Below, piece by piece: positions 53,473 to 62,813 of a DNA stretch of 64,000 nucleotides (the first letter of the stretch is position 1; each line of letters opens with the position of its first letter). The stretch covers positions 682,001 to 746,000 of the forward strand of contig NZ_JAGFMD010000001.1 of NCBI RefSeq assembly GCF_017592825.1. The letters run 5' to 3'. The notes under the pieces were generated by a model. It had not been told where the DNA came from. It worked only from the letters and a program-made list of their open reading frames with translations, and did not search any database. Made by a program: the position numbers and the translations under genes. The stretch comes from Roseivirga sp. E12 (GTDB lineage Bacteria > Bacteroidota > Bacteroidia > Cytophagales > Cyclobacteriaceae).

Positions 53473-53801
53473 TTTTGACCAAATGAAATGTCAGGAATTC
53501 GATTGTACAGTTTCATCCTAAGTGATTGGGCATCGTCAAGTGCCTTCTTACCAAAAGAGGTTAGTTCGAAATAACGTTTGCGTCTACCTCCTCTTTCGTT
53601 GGTAGCTCCGCCCATTTCACTTTTAACAAAGCCTTTTTCATCCAGTCGTCTTAGAGCAGAATGAATTGCACTTATATTGACCGATCGTCCCGTCTCATTC
53701 TTTATCTCATCCATGACCGCCACCCCATATGCCTCAGGGTATAATGCTCCTACCGTCAATAGGACTAGCTCTTCAAATTCACCTAAGTATGTTCCTTTCA
53801 T
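53469..53801 (-). CDS. PadR-family transcriptional regulator
   Basis: A 110-residue winged-helix protein of the same short PadR type as that at 46.6 kb: GEFEELVLLTVGAL, HSALRRLDEKGFVKSEMGGATNERGG and RRKRYFELTSFGKKAL. It overlaps the permease gene by ATGA, repeating the PadR-permease arrangement and arguing that the pair is a functional unit. A dyad lies immediately upstream of the start. Confidence 0.9.
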   Translation of the reverse strand: MKGTYLGEFEELVLLTVGALYPEAYGVAVMDEIKNETGRSVNISAIHSALRRLDEKGFVKSEMGGATNERGGRRKRYFELTSFGKKALDDAQSLRMKLYNRIPDISFGQN

Positions 53802-53805
53802 AGCC

Positions 53806-53824
53806 GTGTAATTATTAGTTACAC
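53806..53824. promoter_or_regulatory. Operator-like dyad in front of padR
   Basis: GTGTAA and TTACAC pair around seven bases (GTGTAATTATTAGTTACAC), ending five bases before the ATG of padR. PadR proteins bind dyads of this size, so autoregulation is plausible. Confidence 0.5.
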
Positions 53825-53920
53825 AAATATAAAAGAAATATATCTTTCATATATGTACAACTAATTAACAGCTATTAACAATTTCCGTGTATTCAATCGT
53901 CATAAAGCAGTATCGAACTG

Positions 53921-53950
53921 TACAAATAAAAAAGCGCCCGGGGGCGCTTT
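53921..53950 (-). terminator. Rho-independent terminator of the permease operon
   Basis: AAAGCGCCC and GGGCGCTTT form a perfect 9 bp stem at 53931-53950 with a 2-base loop as drawn (a larger loop is likely in practice). On the minus strand the stem runs into TTTTTTATTT. It is 22 bp beyond the stop of the gene starting at 56381. Confidence 0.9.
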
Positions 53951-53972
53951 GTAATTCAATATGTAATGGGAA

Positions 53973-56381
53973 TTATTCGCTTCGCAGTGAATCAACTGGG
54001 TTGGAATGTGCAGCCCTTATAGACCGGTAACTCACAGTTAGTAGAGCTACAAAAAGTGCTAGAACAGCAGATATCAAAAAGGCACCTATTCCAAGGCTTA
54101 CACGATACTGAAAGTTATCGAGCCAATTTCGTAAGAAATAGAAGGCAACTGGACTGGCTAGGAGAAAAGCTATCAACACCTGCTTCACAAACGATCCTGA
54201 CAACAAGTAGAATAGCTTCCACTCGCTAGCACCTAATACTTTGCGAATGCCGAGCTCCTTTACCCGCTTCTGAACAGTGAAGGAAGCCAGGCCGAAGAGA
54301 CCTAAACAAGCTACCAGCAGCGTCAAACCTGCTCCAATTTTGAAAATCACGTTAGCCTGCTTCTCTTGTTGATAGAAAAGCGCCAGTTGGTCGTCTAAAA
54401 AGTGGTATTCCATTACAGTACGATTGTCGAACTTCTCATGAACCAGAGTCGCCTGATCAATAATACTTGATGGATCACCACTAATCTTAAGTAAGAAATA
54501 GTCAATAGAGCCATTTACATTATTCCATGGACCAATAATAATTGGTTCAATCTCAGTATGCAGGGACTTGAAGTTGAAGTCTTCCAAAACGCCTATGACA
54601 GTGTAGTTGCCTTTTGCTCTGCCCTCCCAGCCCATATTGATGACTGAGCCTAAGGGCTGTTCCAGACCCAATGACTCTACAGCCGCTCTATTCAATAAGA
54701 TTTTCGTACTGTCAGATGAGTCATTTCCGCTGAACCAATCACCTTGTTCCACTTTCAAATTCAATGTTTCTAGCATATTCGGGTCAAAGCCCATGTAATA
54801 CATTTCAACGGTGTCTACTACACCACTTTCCATCCGGTTCACAACTTGGGTAATATTGATGTTCTTCCATTCGCCTGGAACCCTGCTAGCAACGCCCACA
54901 GATTCCACACCTGGAATTTGGCCAAGCTCATTTTGCATAGTCTTGAATACAGGTCTGACGGCTCCATTATTGATATCAATAGTGATCACATTTTCTTGAT
55001 CGAAACCGAGGTTCTTCGTTTGAATGAAATTCATCTGATCGTTCACCACCAATGTCGAAATGATCATGAATATGCCCAATACAAACTGAAGGATCACTAA
55101 GCCTTGTCTTACCTTAAACGATCCACCTGCTAATTTCTCCCCCTTTAGAACATTGACTGTCTTCAGCCTTGTCATAAAAAACGCTGGGTATACACCGGAT
55201 ATTAGTGCAACCAAAACTGTAAGTCCAAAAAGCATCGGAAGATACTCTAACAACGTAGACCAACTAAAATCGAAAGACCTACCAGTAAGATCATTGAAGA
55301 ATGGCATCGCTAAATCAATCATTCCGATAGACAAAAGCATAGCCATTGAAGTAATCAAAAGAGATTCAAGTAAAAATTGTACAACCAATTGACCCTTGAC
55401 TGCCCCTACTACTTTTCTAATACCGATCTCCTTGGCCCTAAATACTGCCTTAGAAGTTGCTAAGTTCATATAGTTGACACAAGCAATGAGGAGTAGGAAG
55501 ATGCTTATTGCAATGAAGATGTAGGTATAACTTTTATCTCCTTTGTTAACTGCTATATCACGATCAATATTCCCTGACTCAAAATGGATATCATTAAGCT
55601 CTTGGAAGAAGAATTCAACTCTTTGCTTCAATGGACCCGGTATTCTCTCTTCTAAGATTGCTTCAGCCCTGAGCTTAAAATCTTCAAAATCCACACCTTC
55701 CTTCAATAGCAAGTAAGATGAAGAGCCGAAACTACCCCATGCGGTGTTCTGTTGATTCCATCGGTCACCTGGAAATGAAGGAGAAACTAAAATATCTACT
55801 TCTAAATGAGTATCTCCAACATTATCAGCTATTACACCGGTCACCTGAAAATCTGGCAAACCATTAAACTCCAAGGTCTTACCTATTGCATCGGTAATAC
55901 CGAACAGGTTTTTGGCTTTAGAAGCCGTTAGGACAACTTGATTTGGGCCGGACAACGCGGTTTCCGAGCTACCTGCGATAAACTCAAAATCGAAAATCTC
56001 GAAAAAGCTATGCTCTGCAACGAGGTAATTTCTTTCTGTATATCGTTTATTGTCTATGCGATAGTTGAATTGTCCACCGAAAAACTGACTGACGGAAGTA
56101 TACGACTCGACATCAGCCATTTCATCAGTAAGCGTCTTGGCGAGAATGGCAGGGTTACTAGCATAGAATGTTGGCTTCTCAGCACCTAAATCCTGTACAT
56201 AAGGTCTTACGATTCTATCAGCTTTGGCGTGTTGACTTTCAAAGGCGTACTCGCTTCTTACAAAGTTTAGTAATAAGGCTGCTCCAGTAATACCAATGGC
56301 TAAGCCAAAGACATTGATCAGGGCATACGCACTATTCCTTCTAAGTGACCTGAATGCGATTTTGATATAGTTTTTTAACAT
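53973..56381 (-). CDS. FtsX/MacB-type ABC permease
   Basis: An 802-residue permease without a prefix domain. It starts with MLKNYIKIAFRSLRRN, has a first transmembrane helix, a periplasmic MacB domain, three helices with KEIGIRKVVGA, a long loop, and a second half with KELGIRKVLGA. Its ATG follows the stop of the next upstream permease by 32 bp and a terminator comes after it, so it is the last gene of a three-gene permease operon. No ATPase is nearby. Confidence 0.92.
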   Translation of the reverse strand: MLKNYIKIAFRSLRRNSAYALINVFGLAIGITGAALLLNFVRSEYAFESQHAKADRIVRPYVQDLGAEKPTFYASNPAILAKTLTDEMADVESYTSVSQFFGGQFNYRIDNKRYTERNYLVAEHSFFEIFDFEFIAGSSETALSGPNQVVLTASKAKNLFGITDAIGKTLEFNGLPDFQVTGVIADNVGDTHLEVDILVSPSFPGDRWNQQNTAWGSFGSSSYLLLKEGVDFEDFKLRAEAILEERIPGPLKQRVEFFFQELNDIHFESGNIDRDIAVNKGDKSYTYIFIAISIFLLLIACVNYMNLATSKAVFRAKEIGIRKVVGAVKGQLVVQFLLESLLITSMAMLLSIGMIDLAMPFFNDLTGRSFDFSWSTLLEYLPMLFGLTVLVALISGVYPAFFMTRLKTVNVLKGEKLAGGSFKVRQGLVILQFVLGIFMIISTLVVNDQMNFIQTKNLGFDQENVITIDINNGAVRPVFKTMQNELGQIPGVESVGVASRVPGEWKNINITQVVNRMESGVVDTVEMYYMGFDPNMLETLNLKVEQGDWFSGNDSSDSTKILLNRAAVESLGLEQPLGSVINMGWEGRAKGNYTVIGVLEDFNFKSLHTEIEPIIIGPWNNVNGSIDYFLLKISGDPSSIIDQATLVHEKFDNRTVMEYHFLDDQLALFYQQEKQANVIFKIGAGLTLLVACLGLFGLASFTVQKRVKELGIRKVLGASEWKLFYLLSGSFVKQVLIAFLLASPVAFYFLRNWLDNFQYRVSLGIGAFLISAVLALFVALLTVSYRSIRAAHSNPVDSLRSE

Positions 56382-56413
56382 AATGTTGTTGTTTTAAGCT
56401 AAATATTTGAGTG

Positions 56414-58828
56414 CTACTCTGATCTTAGTGTTTTAATTGGGTTAACCATACCTGCTCTCACAGCTTGTGTACTCACTGTCACCAGTACAATCACCAAGAC
56501 AATGAATCCGGCCAACAAGAAGCTACCAACACCAATGTTGATGCGATAGGCAAAGCCCCCCAACCATTTTTCAATGAAATAATAGACGATCGGGACTGAC
56601 ACTAAACTTGCGATTAACGCAATAGGGATAAAGCGTTGGTTTACCAACCAAACCAGTTGCTTTACTTTGGCACCAAGGACTTTTCTAATACCAATTTCCT
56701 TGATCTTTCTTTCGAGTGTAAAAGCTGTCATACCATAGAGTCCCAAACAAGCAATGAAAATACATATGAAAGCAAATGTCTTAATTGCAGTTTGGAGCCT
56801 CTCTTCCTCGCCATAATAGGCTTTTAGGTTATCTTCTAAAAACCAGTAATCCATTGGGTAATCAGGTTCTATTGAGGTGTAGACTGTTTTTATATGATCT
56901 AAGGCAGTTTTCTTATTACTGGCATCTAACTTTACAGTAAAGAACCAGTTGCTACCTCTACTTACTCGAAAAACTGCCGGTGAGACTTCAGACCTAAGCG
57001 ATCTGAAATTGAAATCCTTAACAACACCGATCACAGGGGTGTCACTATTCTGGGCAGACCACAGTTTGACATTTTTACCAACTGGGTCAATTCCTCCATA
57101 GGCCCTAACAAAGGCTTCATTGACAATAATAGCCGTACTATCTGTTCTTAGATTAGAATCAAAGCCGCGCCCCGATACTATTTCAATATCTTGAATATCG
57201 ATAAAGTCCATCCCCACAGTGAAAAAAGTAGCCACAGGTGCCTCTGAGGGTGGTGTCCCCTCCATGATCGCTGCGCCAGAATTATTAGTGTACTCAAAGC
57301 CCAATACGTCCATTCCACTAGTCACCCCTTTGATATATGGACTTTTAAGAAGCTCTGTTTTAAAGGTCTGAAGTCGTTCAGAAAGTTTCGGGGAGTTATT
57401 GGGGACAATCAGAATATCATCTTTGCTGAAACCCAGTTCCATGTTATTGACAAAGTTGCTTTGCTTGACAATCAGCAAGACAGAACTTATTAATACCATG
57501 GTGATAAAAAGTTGAACTCCGATTAAAAGTGTTCTTAGGTTGTTCCCTTTTAAAAGGCCGTTTCCTGTTGAATTCTTTAGCACATCTGACGGCTTGAAAT
57601 TGCTAAGAATCAAAGCTGGATAGCTTCCGGAAACCAGATTTACAGATAATAGTATGACTACCAGACTACTCAGATAAACAGGATTATCTAACAAGGAATA
57701 CCTCAACTCCGTCTGCATCAGATTTTCAAAAAATGGCAGTGAAATGTCAGTAGTTAACATAGACAACAAAACTGATATCAGGGATATTATAAAAGCCTCC
57801 CCCATAAACTGAATGACCAATTGCCTTCGATACGCACCAAATACCTTTCTAACACCAATCTCTTTTCCTCGGGTGATTGCCTTAGCAGTGGCTGCATTTA
57901 CATAGTTCATACATGCGATAAGGAGAATGAAGATTCCGATGGCGGCTAATAAATAGAGGTTCTGCTTGTCACCAGTTCTAAAACCATTGAAAACCATATC
58001 GCCCGACTCAAAATAGATATTGCCAATCGACTGGAACTCATAAGTCTCTCGCTCTAAACTTGTAACAACATCAGGTCTGTCTTTATAGAAATCAATGAAA
58101 TAGTCCTTGGCATTTTTTGCCGCCTCCTTAGGGTCAACACCATCGGCAAACTTGAAAAAACCATAGACAGAATTGGCAAACCCTTCTCTCATAATAATGT
58201 AGTCGTTCACCTCATCTCTTAAATCGAAATTGAATATAAATTCAAACTCCATGTGCGAGTTCTTGGGATCTTCAACAATACCTGTTACTAACCATGAGAA
58301 GTTCATGTTACCAGAGACTTTCAAGGTTTTGCCCATAGGGTCCTCCGTCCCGAAAATCTTCTTGGCGGTCGACTCTGTAAGAATTACATTATTTGGTTCG
58401 CTGAGTGCCGTAGTCTTATCTCCTCTTAAAAGTTCAAAATTGAAATAGTCGAAGAAGTCTGATTCTGAAGCAAAAAGAGATCTCGTTTTATACTTGATAT
58501 CCTTGTACTCGATCATTTGAGGGCCTGCTCCCCAATCTCTTACAAGAATTACATCTTCAATACCAGCAACATTATCAGCGATTTGATTTAGGGACTTGGC
58601 GGAAACGATGCCCAATCTTCTAGAGTCTCCATCTCCAGTTTGTTCATTAAGTAGAAATCTATAGGATTGTTCTTCATGAAAATTATCGAAGCTCAATTCG
58701 TTTTCTACATAAAGCAGGATTAATGAAAAGCACGTAATACCGATTGTCAACCCAAGTACATTCATACCTGCGTAAACTCTGTTCCTCAGAATATTCCGAA
58801 ATGCCGTCTTTAAATAGTTTTTCCACAT
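56414..58828 (-). CDS. FtsX/MacB-type ABC permease
   Basis: An 804-residue permease, second in the three-gene operon. Signatures are KEIGVRKVFGA and KEIGIRKVLGA; the start is MWKNYLKTAFRNILRN. The periplasmic domains differ clearly from the flanking permeases, so these are old paralogues rather than fresh duplicates. The next gene is 12 bp upstream. Pairing of different FtsX chains in one transporter is possible. Confidence 0.92.
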   Translation of the reverse strand: MWKNYLKTAFRNILRNRVYAGMNVLGLTIGITCFSLILLYVENELSFDNFHEEQSYRFLLNEQTGDGDSRRLGIVSAKSLNQIADNVAGIEDVILVRDWGAGPQMIEYKDIKYKTRSLFASESDFFDYFNFELLRGDKTTALSEPNNVILTESTAKKIFGTEDPMGKTLKVSGNMNFSWLVTGIVEDPKNSHMEFEFIFNFDLRDEVNDYIIMREGFANSVYGFFKFADGVDPKEAAKNAKDYFIDFYKDRPDVVTSLERETYEFQSIGNIYFESGDMVFNGFRTGDKQNLYLLAAIGIFILLIACMNYVNAATAKAITRGKEIGVRKVFGAYRRQLVIQFMGEAFIISLISVLLSMLTTDISLPFFENLMQTELRYSLLDNPVYLSSLVVILLSVNLVSGSYPALILSNFKPSDVLKNSTGNGLLKGNNLRTLLIGVQLFITMVLISSVLLIVKQSNFVNNMELGFSKDDILIVPNNSPKLSERLQTFKTELLKSPYIKGVTSGMDVLGFEYTNNSGAAIMEGTPPSEAPVATFFTVGMDFIDIQDIEIVSGRGFDSNLRTDSTAIIVNEAFVRAYGGIDPVGKNVKLWSAQNSDTPVIGVVKDFNFRSLRSEVSPAVFRVSRGSNWFFTVKLDASNKKTALDHIKTVYTSIEPDYPMDYWFLEDNLKAYYGEEERLQTAIKTFAFICIFIACLGLYGMTAFTLERKIKEIGIRKVLGAKVKQLVWLVNQRFIPIALIASLVSVPIVYYFIEKWLGGFAYRINIGVGSFLLAGFIVLVIVLVTVSTQAVRAGMVNPIKTLRSE

Positions 58829-58840
58829 AGCTTAATAATT

Positions 58841-61222
58841 TTACTCGTATCTAAGACTTTGTATTGGGTTTCTTTTTGAAGCCATTATGGCTTGTCTAAA
58901 TGTTGTCAAAAGTGCGATAACGGTCGTTAATAAGGCTGCCAACAAAAAAGGTCTAACACCCAAATCAATTCTGTAGGCAAAGTCTTCAAGCCACCTACTC
59001 ATTAAATAAAAAGACAAGGGTATGCTTACAAGAAATGACATTAAAATAAGTTTAAAAAAGTGGCCATTAATCATAAGTGAAATTCCCTTTACAGAAGCAC
59101 CCAGTACTTTTCTAATTCCAATTTCTTTCACACGCTGTTCGATGAAATAGCTTACCAAACCATAGAGTCCCAAGCAAGAAATTGAGATACAGAGTATGGA
59201 AAAAATCGTTACAATCTTCAAGAAATTCTGTTCAGCACTATACTGTCTGGCAAACCAATCATTGATAAAATAATAATCAAATGGGTACTTCTCCTCTAAA
59301 GAGGCATGGACTTCTTTAACATGGTCAATTACCGCGGAAACATCTCCAGAAATCTTGATTGCAAGATGATTTGGATACTCATTGATAAACATCACCATGG
59401 GCTCAACTGCATTAGTACTTAAAGCTCGGTAGTTAAAATCCTCTGTAAGCCCTATGATGGGTAAATCTGAAGACCCGGAAAATTGAAGAGTCTGTCCTTC
59501 GATACTTTCCCATCCTACCTGATTGAGAAAGGCTTGGTTGACAATCACCGAGCCAGCATCGGTAGCAAATTCTTTGCTAAAGCCTCTCCCCTCAATAATA
59601 TTGATCCCGTAGACATCTATAAAGTTATAGTCCACTCTGAAAAACCTGATATCCATCTCCTCGGTAAAACCTTTAGGAATAACAGTTGTGCCGAAAGTAC
59701 CTCCACCGATAGCTGCGGGGCTAGCGGACGTCATCAAAACATCAGGATGCTTTTCAACTTCTTGTCTTAGAGCGACAATCTTGGCAGACAGCTCTTCGTT
59801 CAACTCCATGATCATAACCTGCTCTGTATCAAGGCCTACATCTTTCTTCAGCAAATACTCATTTTGATCGTATACGACCAAAGCTGAGGCTACCATTAGG
59901 GTTGCCAAGAAGAACTGGAAAACGATCATTCCTTTTCTAAGTGCTCCACCTTTTAGTGAACTAATCTTACCAGATTTTAATACTGCTGCTGGTTTGAAAG
60001 CTGAAAGAAACAAGGCTGGGTAGGCTCCAGAAACGAAACTGGTAATCAGTATGATTAATAGAATCAATCCAAGAGTGGTACGCTCAAAAATCTGAGCGCT
60101 TTCTAAAAACTTGCCTGTGATACTATTGAAATATGGAATAGACAAGTCTACTATCAGCACTGCCAGAATTCCTGAGAGGGTCGTTATAAATAATGCTTCC
60201 CCCACAAACTGGCCAAAGAGTTGCCCTTTATGGGCTCCTAGTACTTTTCTTACGCCCACCTCTCTGGCCCTTCTCATGGCCTTAGAAGTACTTATATTGA
60301 TATAATTGACAGCGGCAATGAGTAACACAAATACCGCAATGAAATTGAAAATGGTAACAAATGAACTGCTTCCGAGCCTTAAATTGAAGTTGCCGACCTG
60401 AATGTCATCTGAACCTAGGTATATGTCCTTAAAATGCTGTAAGTAGAGTTTGTAATCATCAACTCTCTCTGAAAAATTAGTAGCCATCATGTCTACCATT
60501 CTGCCTTCCATTGCCACGATGTTGGCATTTGGCGTAAGCAATAAATAGGTATTGGTGACCTGGGCGAGCCAATTATTCAAAAAACTAAAGTTAAGATTCC
60601 CTTCCCCAGGCAAAGTAGAAGTCCATGAAATCAATGCATTGAATTGCATATGAGAATTTCGAGGTGAATCTTCAACGACTCCGGTAACCTGAAAAGTAGT
60701 ACTAAAAATGTCTAACTGACTACCAATGGGGTTCTCAGTTCCAAACAGCTTTTCTGAGAGGCTCTTGGTCAACACAATGGACCTTGTCTCATCGAGAACC
60801 TCAGAGGGATTTCCTAACAGCACTTCAAAATCGAAGATCTCGAAGAAAGAACTATCAGCAAAGGCAAGCTTATCTTCCTGAATGTGTTTCTCACCAAATG
60901 AAACGACCTGAGTATTAAACCATGGTTGAAAACGCGTAAAGCTTTTCACCTCGGGAAAGTCAATTGCCATTTGAGGCCCCATCATACCAGATGACTCTGC
61001 AGACTTGTTAATGACCCCTACCTCGTTTGTATAAAACTTATTGATTCTATAAATATCCTCCGCCTTTGTATGAAAGTTATCGAAGGAGTGTTCATCCATT
61101 AGAAATACCGTGGCCAGTATTGTACACGCCAACCCAAGTGAAAGGCCAAAAATGTTGACCAATAGATAGGCCTTCATCTTGAGTAAGTTTCTAAGTGTTA
61201 TTTTGAGATAATTCTTCAACAT
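58841..61222 (-). CDS. FtsX/MacB-type ABC permease
   Basis: A ~793-residue permease heading the three-gene operon. From the ATG at 61222 the protein begins MLKNYLKITLRNLLKMK, like its neighbours; the frame extends to a TTG at 61252, but those ten residues have no counterpart in the paralogues. FtsX signatures are REVGVRKVLGA and KEIGIRKVLGA. It is divergent from a sigma-54-type activator gene across ~220 bp holding a symmetrical TGCCCA dyad, which suggests that this regulator controls the operon. Confidence 0.9.
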   Translation of the reverse strand: MLKNYLKITLRNLLKMKAYLLVNIFGLSLGLACTILATVFLMDEHSFDNFHTKAEDIYRINKFYTNEVGVINKSAESSGMMGPQMAIDFPEVKSFTRFQPWFNTQVVSFGEKHIQEDKLAFADSSFFEIFDFEVLLGNPSEVLDETRSIVLTKSLSEKLFGTENPIGSQLDIFSTTFQVTGVVEDSPRNSHMQFNALISWTSTLPGEGNLNFSFLNNWLAQVTNTYLLLTPNANIVAMEGRMVDMMATNFSERVDDYKLYLQHFKDIYLGSDDIQVGNFNLRLGSSSFVTIFNFIAVFVLLIAAVNYINISTSKAMRRAREVGVRKVLGAHKGQLFGQFVGEALFITTLSGILAVLIVDLSIPYFNSITGKFLESAQIFERTTLGLILLIILITSFVSGAYPALFLSAFKPAAVLKSGKISSLKGGALRKGMIVFQFFLATLMVASALVVYDQNEYLLKKDVGLDTEQVMIMELNEELSAKIVALRQEVEKHPDVLMTSASPAAIGGGTFGTTVIPKGFTEEMDIRFFRVDYNFIDVYGINIIEGRGFSKEFATDAGSVIVNQAFLNQVGWESIEGQTLQFSGSSDLPIIGLTEDFNYRALSTNAVEPMVMFINEYPNHLAIKISGDVSAVIDHVKEVHASLEEKYPFDYYFINDWFARQYSAEQNFLKIVTIFSILCISISCLGLYGLVSYFIEQRVKEIGIRKVLGASVKGISLMINGHFFKLILMSFLVSIPLSFYLMSRWLEDFAYRIDLGVRPFLLAALLTTVIALLTTFRQAIMASKRNPIQSLRYE

Positions 61223-61346
61223 TACCTTTGGGTTTGGCCCACTATTGTCCAATTACGTACCAACTACATAAAACTCTGTTTTTCAATCAATTAGGTGAAT
61301 ATCTGAAATTCAGAATCGAGAATTTTGTCCATCTCTAAAACAGTAC

Positions 61347-61362
61347 TGCCCAAAAATGGGCA
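61347..61362. promoter_or_regulatory. Enhancer-like dyad between permease operon and regulator gene
   Basis: TGCCCA-AAAA-TGGGCA is a perfect 16 bp inverted repeat, of the TGC...GCA type bound by NtrC-family activators. It lies 125 bp upstream of the permease ATG and 80 bp upstream of the regulator gene. Confidence 0.5.
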
Positions 61363-61442
61363 CTTTTCAATAAATTCATGAGCTCAAAGCACTGATTAAA
61401 AGGACATTCTCTAATTGGTATCATAATGGAGGTATTTAAAGT

Positions 61443-62813
61443 ATGAAGGAGAACGGGAGAATTCTCATTGTAGATGATGACAACTATGTCATGCTTTCTA
61501 TCCGTATTTTGCTTGAGCAGCATTATACTGATGTCCGGGGTATCAACAACCCTTTACAGATAGAATCTGCATTCTCGGAAAACCATTATGATGTAGTCAT
61601 TTTGGATATGAACTTCAAGGCTGGTGAAACGGAAGGTCGGGATGGCCTTAGGTTTCTCAACCAAATTAAAGAGCTCTCTCCTACTACCAGCGTTATCTTC
61701 ATAACCGCTTACGGTGAAATTAACCTCGCCATTGAGGCCATTAAAGAGGGGGCATTTGACTTCCTTGTCAAGCCTTGGCAGAATGAGAAACTACTATCTA
61801 CTGTTTCGGCTGCCTTTAGACTTAATCGCTCTGCCAAGGAGATTGAGCAGTTGACTTCAAAACAGAAAGTATTGAATTCAATACTTGACGCCCCATTTTC
61901 TGACATTATTGGAGAATCGGATGCCATCAAGTCCGTACTCAGTCAAATTGAAAAAGTAGCCCAAACAGACGCCAATGTCTTAATTACTGGGGAAAACGGT
62001 ACTGGAAAGGAGTTAGTGGCGCGAGCCATTCATAGAAGCTCTCACAGAAGTCAGGAGGTATTTCTAAATGTAGATATGGGTGCTATCACTGAAACGCTTT
62101 TTGAAAGCGAGCTCTTTGGTCATGTTAAAGGCTCTTTTACTGATGCCAAAACAGACAGAACCGGGAAATTTGAAGCCGCCAATGGGGGCTCTCTCTTTTT
62201 AGATGAATTAGGTAATCTAGGCCTTCCTTTACAAGCCAAACTATTGAGGGTAATACAAGATCAGCAAGTCGTTCCTGTAGGTGCCAATGATGCCCGTGAC
62301 TACAATGCCAGACTTATCTGTGCTACCAATGCTAATTTGAGTAAGATGGTTAACGAAGGAGGTTTTCGGCAAGACTTGCTTTTTAGAATTAACACCATAG
62401 AAATCAAGCTCCCAGCCCTGAGAGAACGGCTAGAAGATATTCCACTTCTTGCAGACCACTTCCTTGCTCGTTTTAAGTCTAAGTATGGTAAGAAAGGACT
62501 CTTCATACCTGACAATATTTTTAAAAGATTGATGAAGTATGATTGGCCCGGAAACATACGAGAGTTACAGCACACTTTAGAGCGAGCCGTAATTATGAGT
62601 GACGGGAAGCAGTTACAAGTTGGAGATCTAGCCATTGGCAATACCAATCAAGCCGATAGTCCACAACTGGCTTCTCTTAACTTAGAGGAATTGGAAAAAT
62701 GGGCAATTGAGTCCGCAGTCAAAAAGCATCAGGGTAATATCAGTAATGCAGCCGCAGAACTGGGTTTAAGTCGAGGAGCCATGTACCGCAGAATGGAAAA
62801 ATATGAGCTTTAA
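61443..62813 (+). CDS. NtrC-family sigma-54-dependent response regulator
   Basis: A 456-residue three-domain activator. Receiver: VDDDN acidic pocket, Asp55 in VVILDMNF, TAYGEI, VKPWQ. AAA+ domain: Walker A GENGTGKE at 183-190, Walker B LFLDELGN at 251-258, and a sigma-54 contact loop that reads GSFTDA at 230-235 in place of the usual GAFTGA. A Fis-type HTH ends the protein (GNISNAAAELGLSRGAMYRRM). A GGAGG lies 10 bases before the ATG. It overlaps the kinase gene by 11 bp. The divergent permease operon is the likely target. Confidence 0.94.
   Translation: MKENGRILIVDDDNYVMLSIRILLEQHYTDVRGINNPLQIESAFSENHYDVVILDMNFKAGETEGRDGLRFLNQIKELSPTTSVIFITAYGEINLAIEAIKEGAFDFLVKPWQNEKLLSTVSAAFRLNRSAKEIEQLTSKQKVLNSILDAPFSDIIGESDAIKSVLSQIEKVAQTDANVLITGENGTGKELVARAIHRSSHRSQEVFLNVDMGAITETLFESELFGHVKGSFTDAKTDRTGKFEAANGGSLFLDELGNLGLPLQAKLLRVIQDQQVVPVGANDARDYNARLICATNANLSKMVNEGGFRQDLLFRINTIEIKLPALRERLEDIPLLADHFLARFKSKYGKKGLFIPDNIFKRLMKYDWPGNIRELQHTLERAVIMSDGKQLQVGDLAIGNTNQADSPQLASLNLEELEKWAIESAVKKHQGNISNAAAELGLSRGAMYRRMEKYEL

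Noticed and set aside
61415-61430. TTGGTA-N6-TGGA as a sigma-54 promoter of the regulator gene, with a similar box at 61248-61263 on the minus strand
   Set aside because: The essential GC of the -12 element is missing, and in the plus-strand copy the TGGA belongs to the GGAGG ribosome site.
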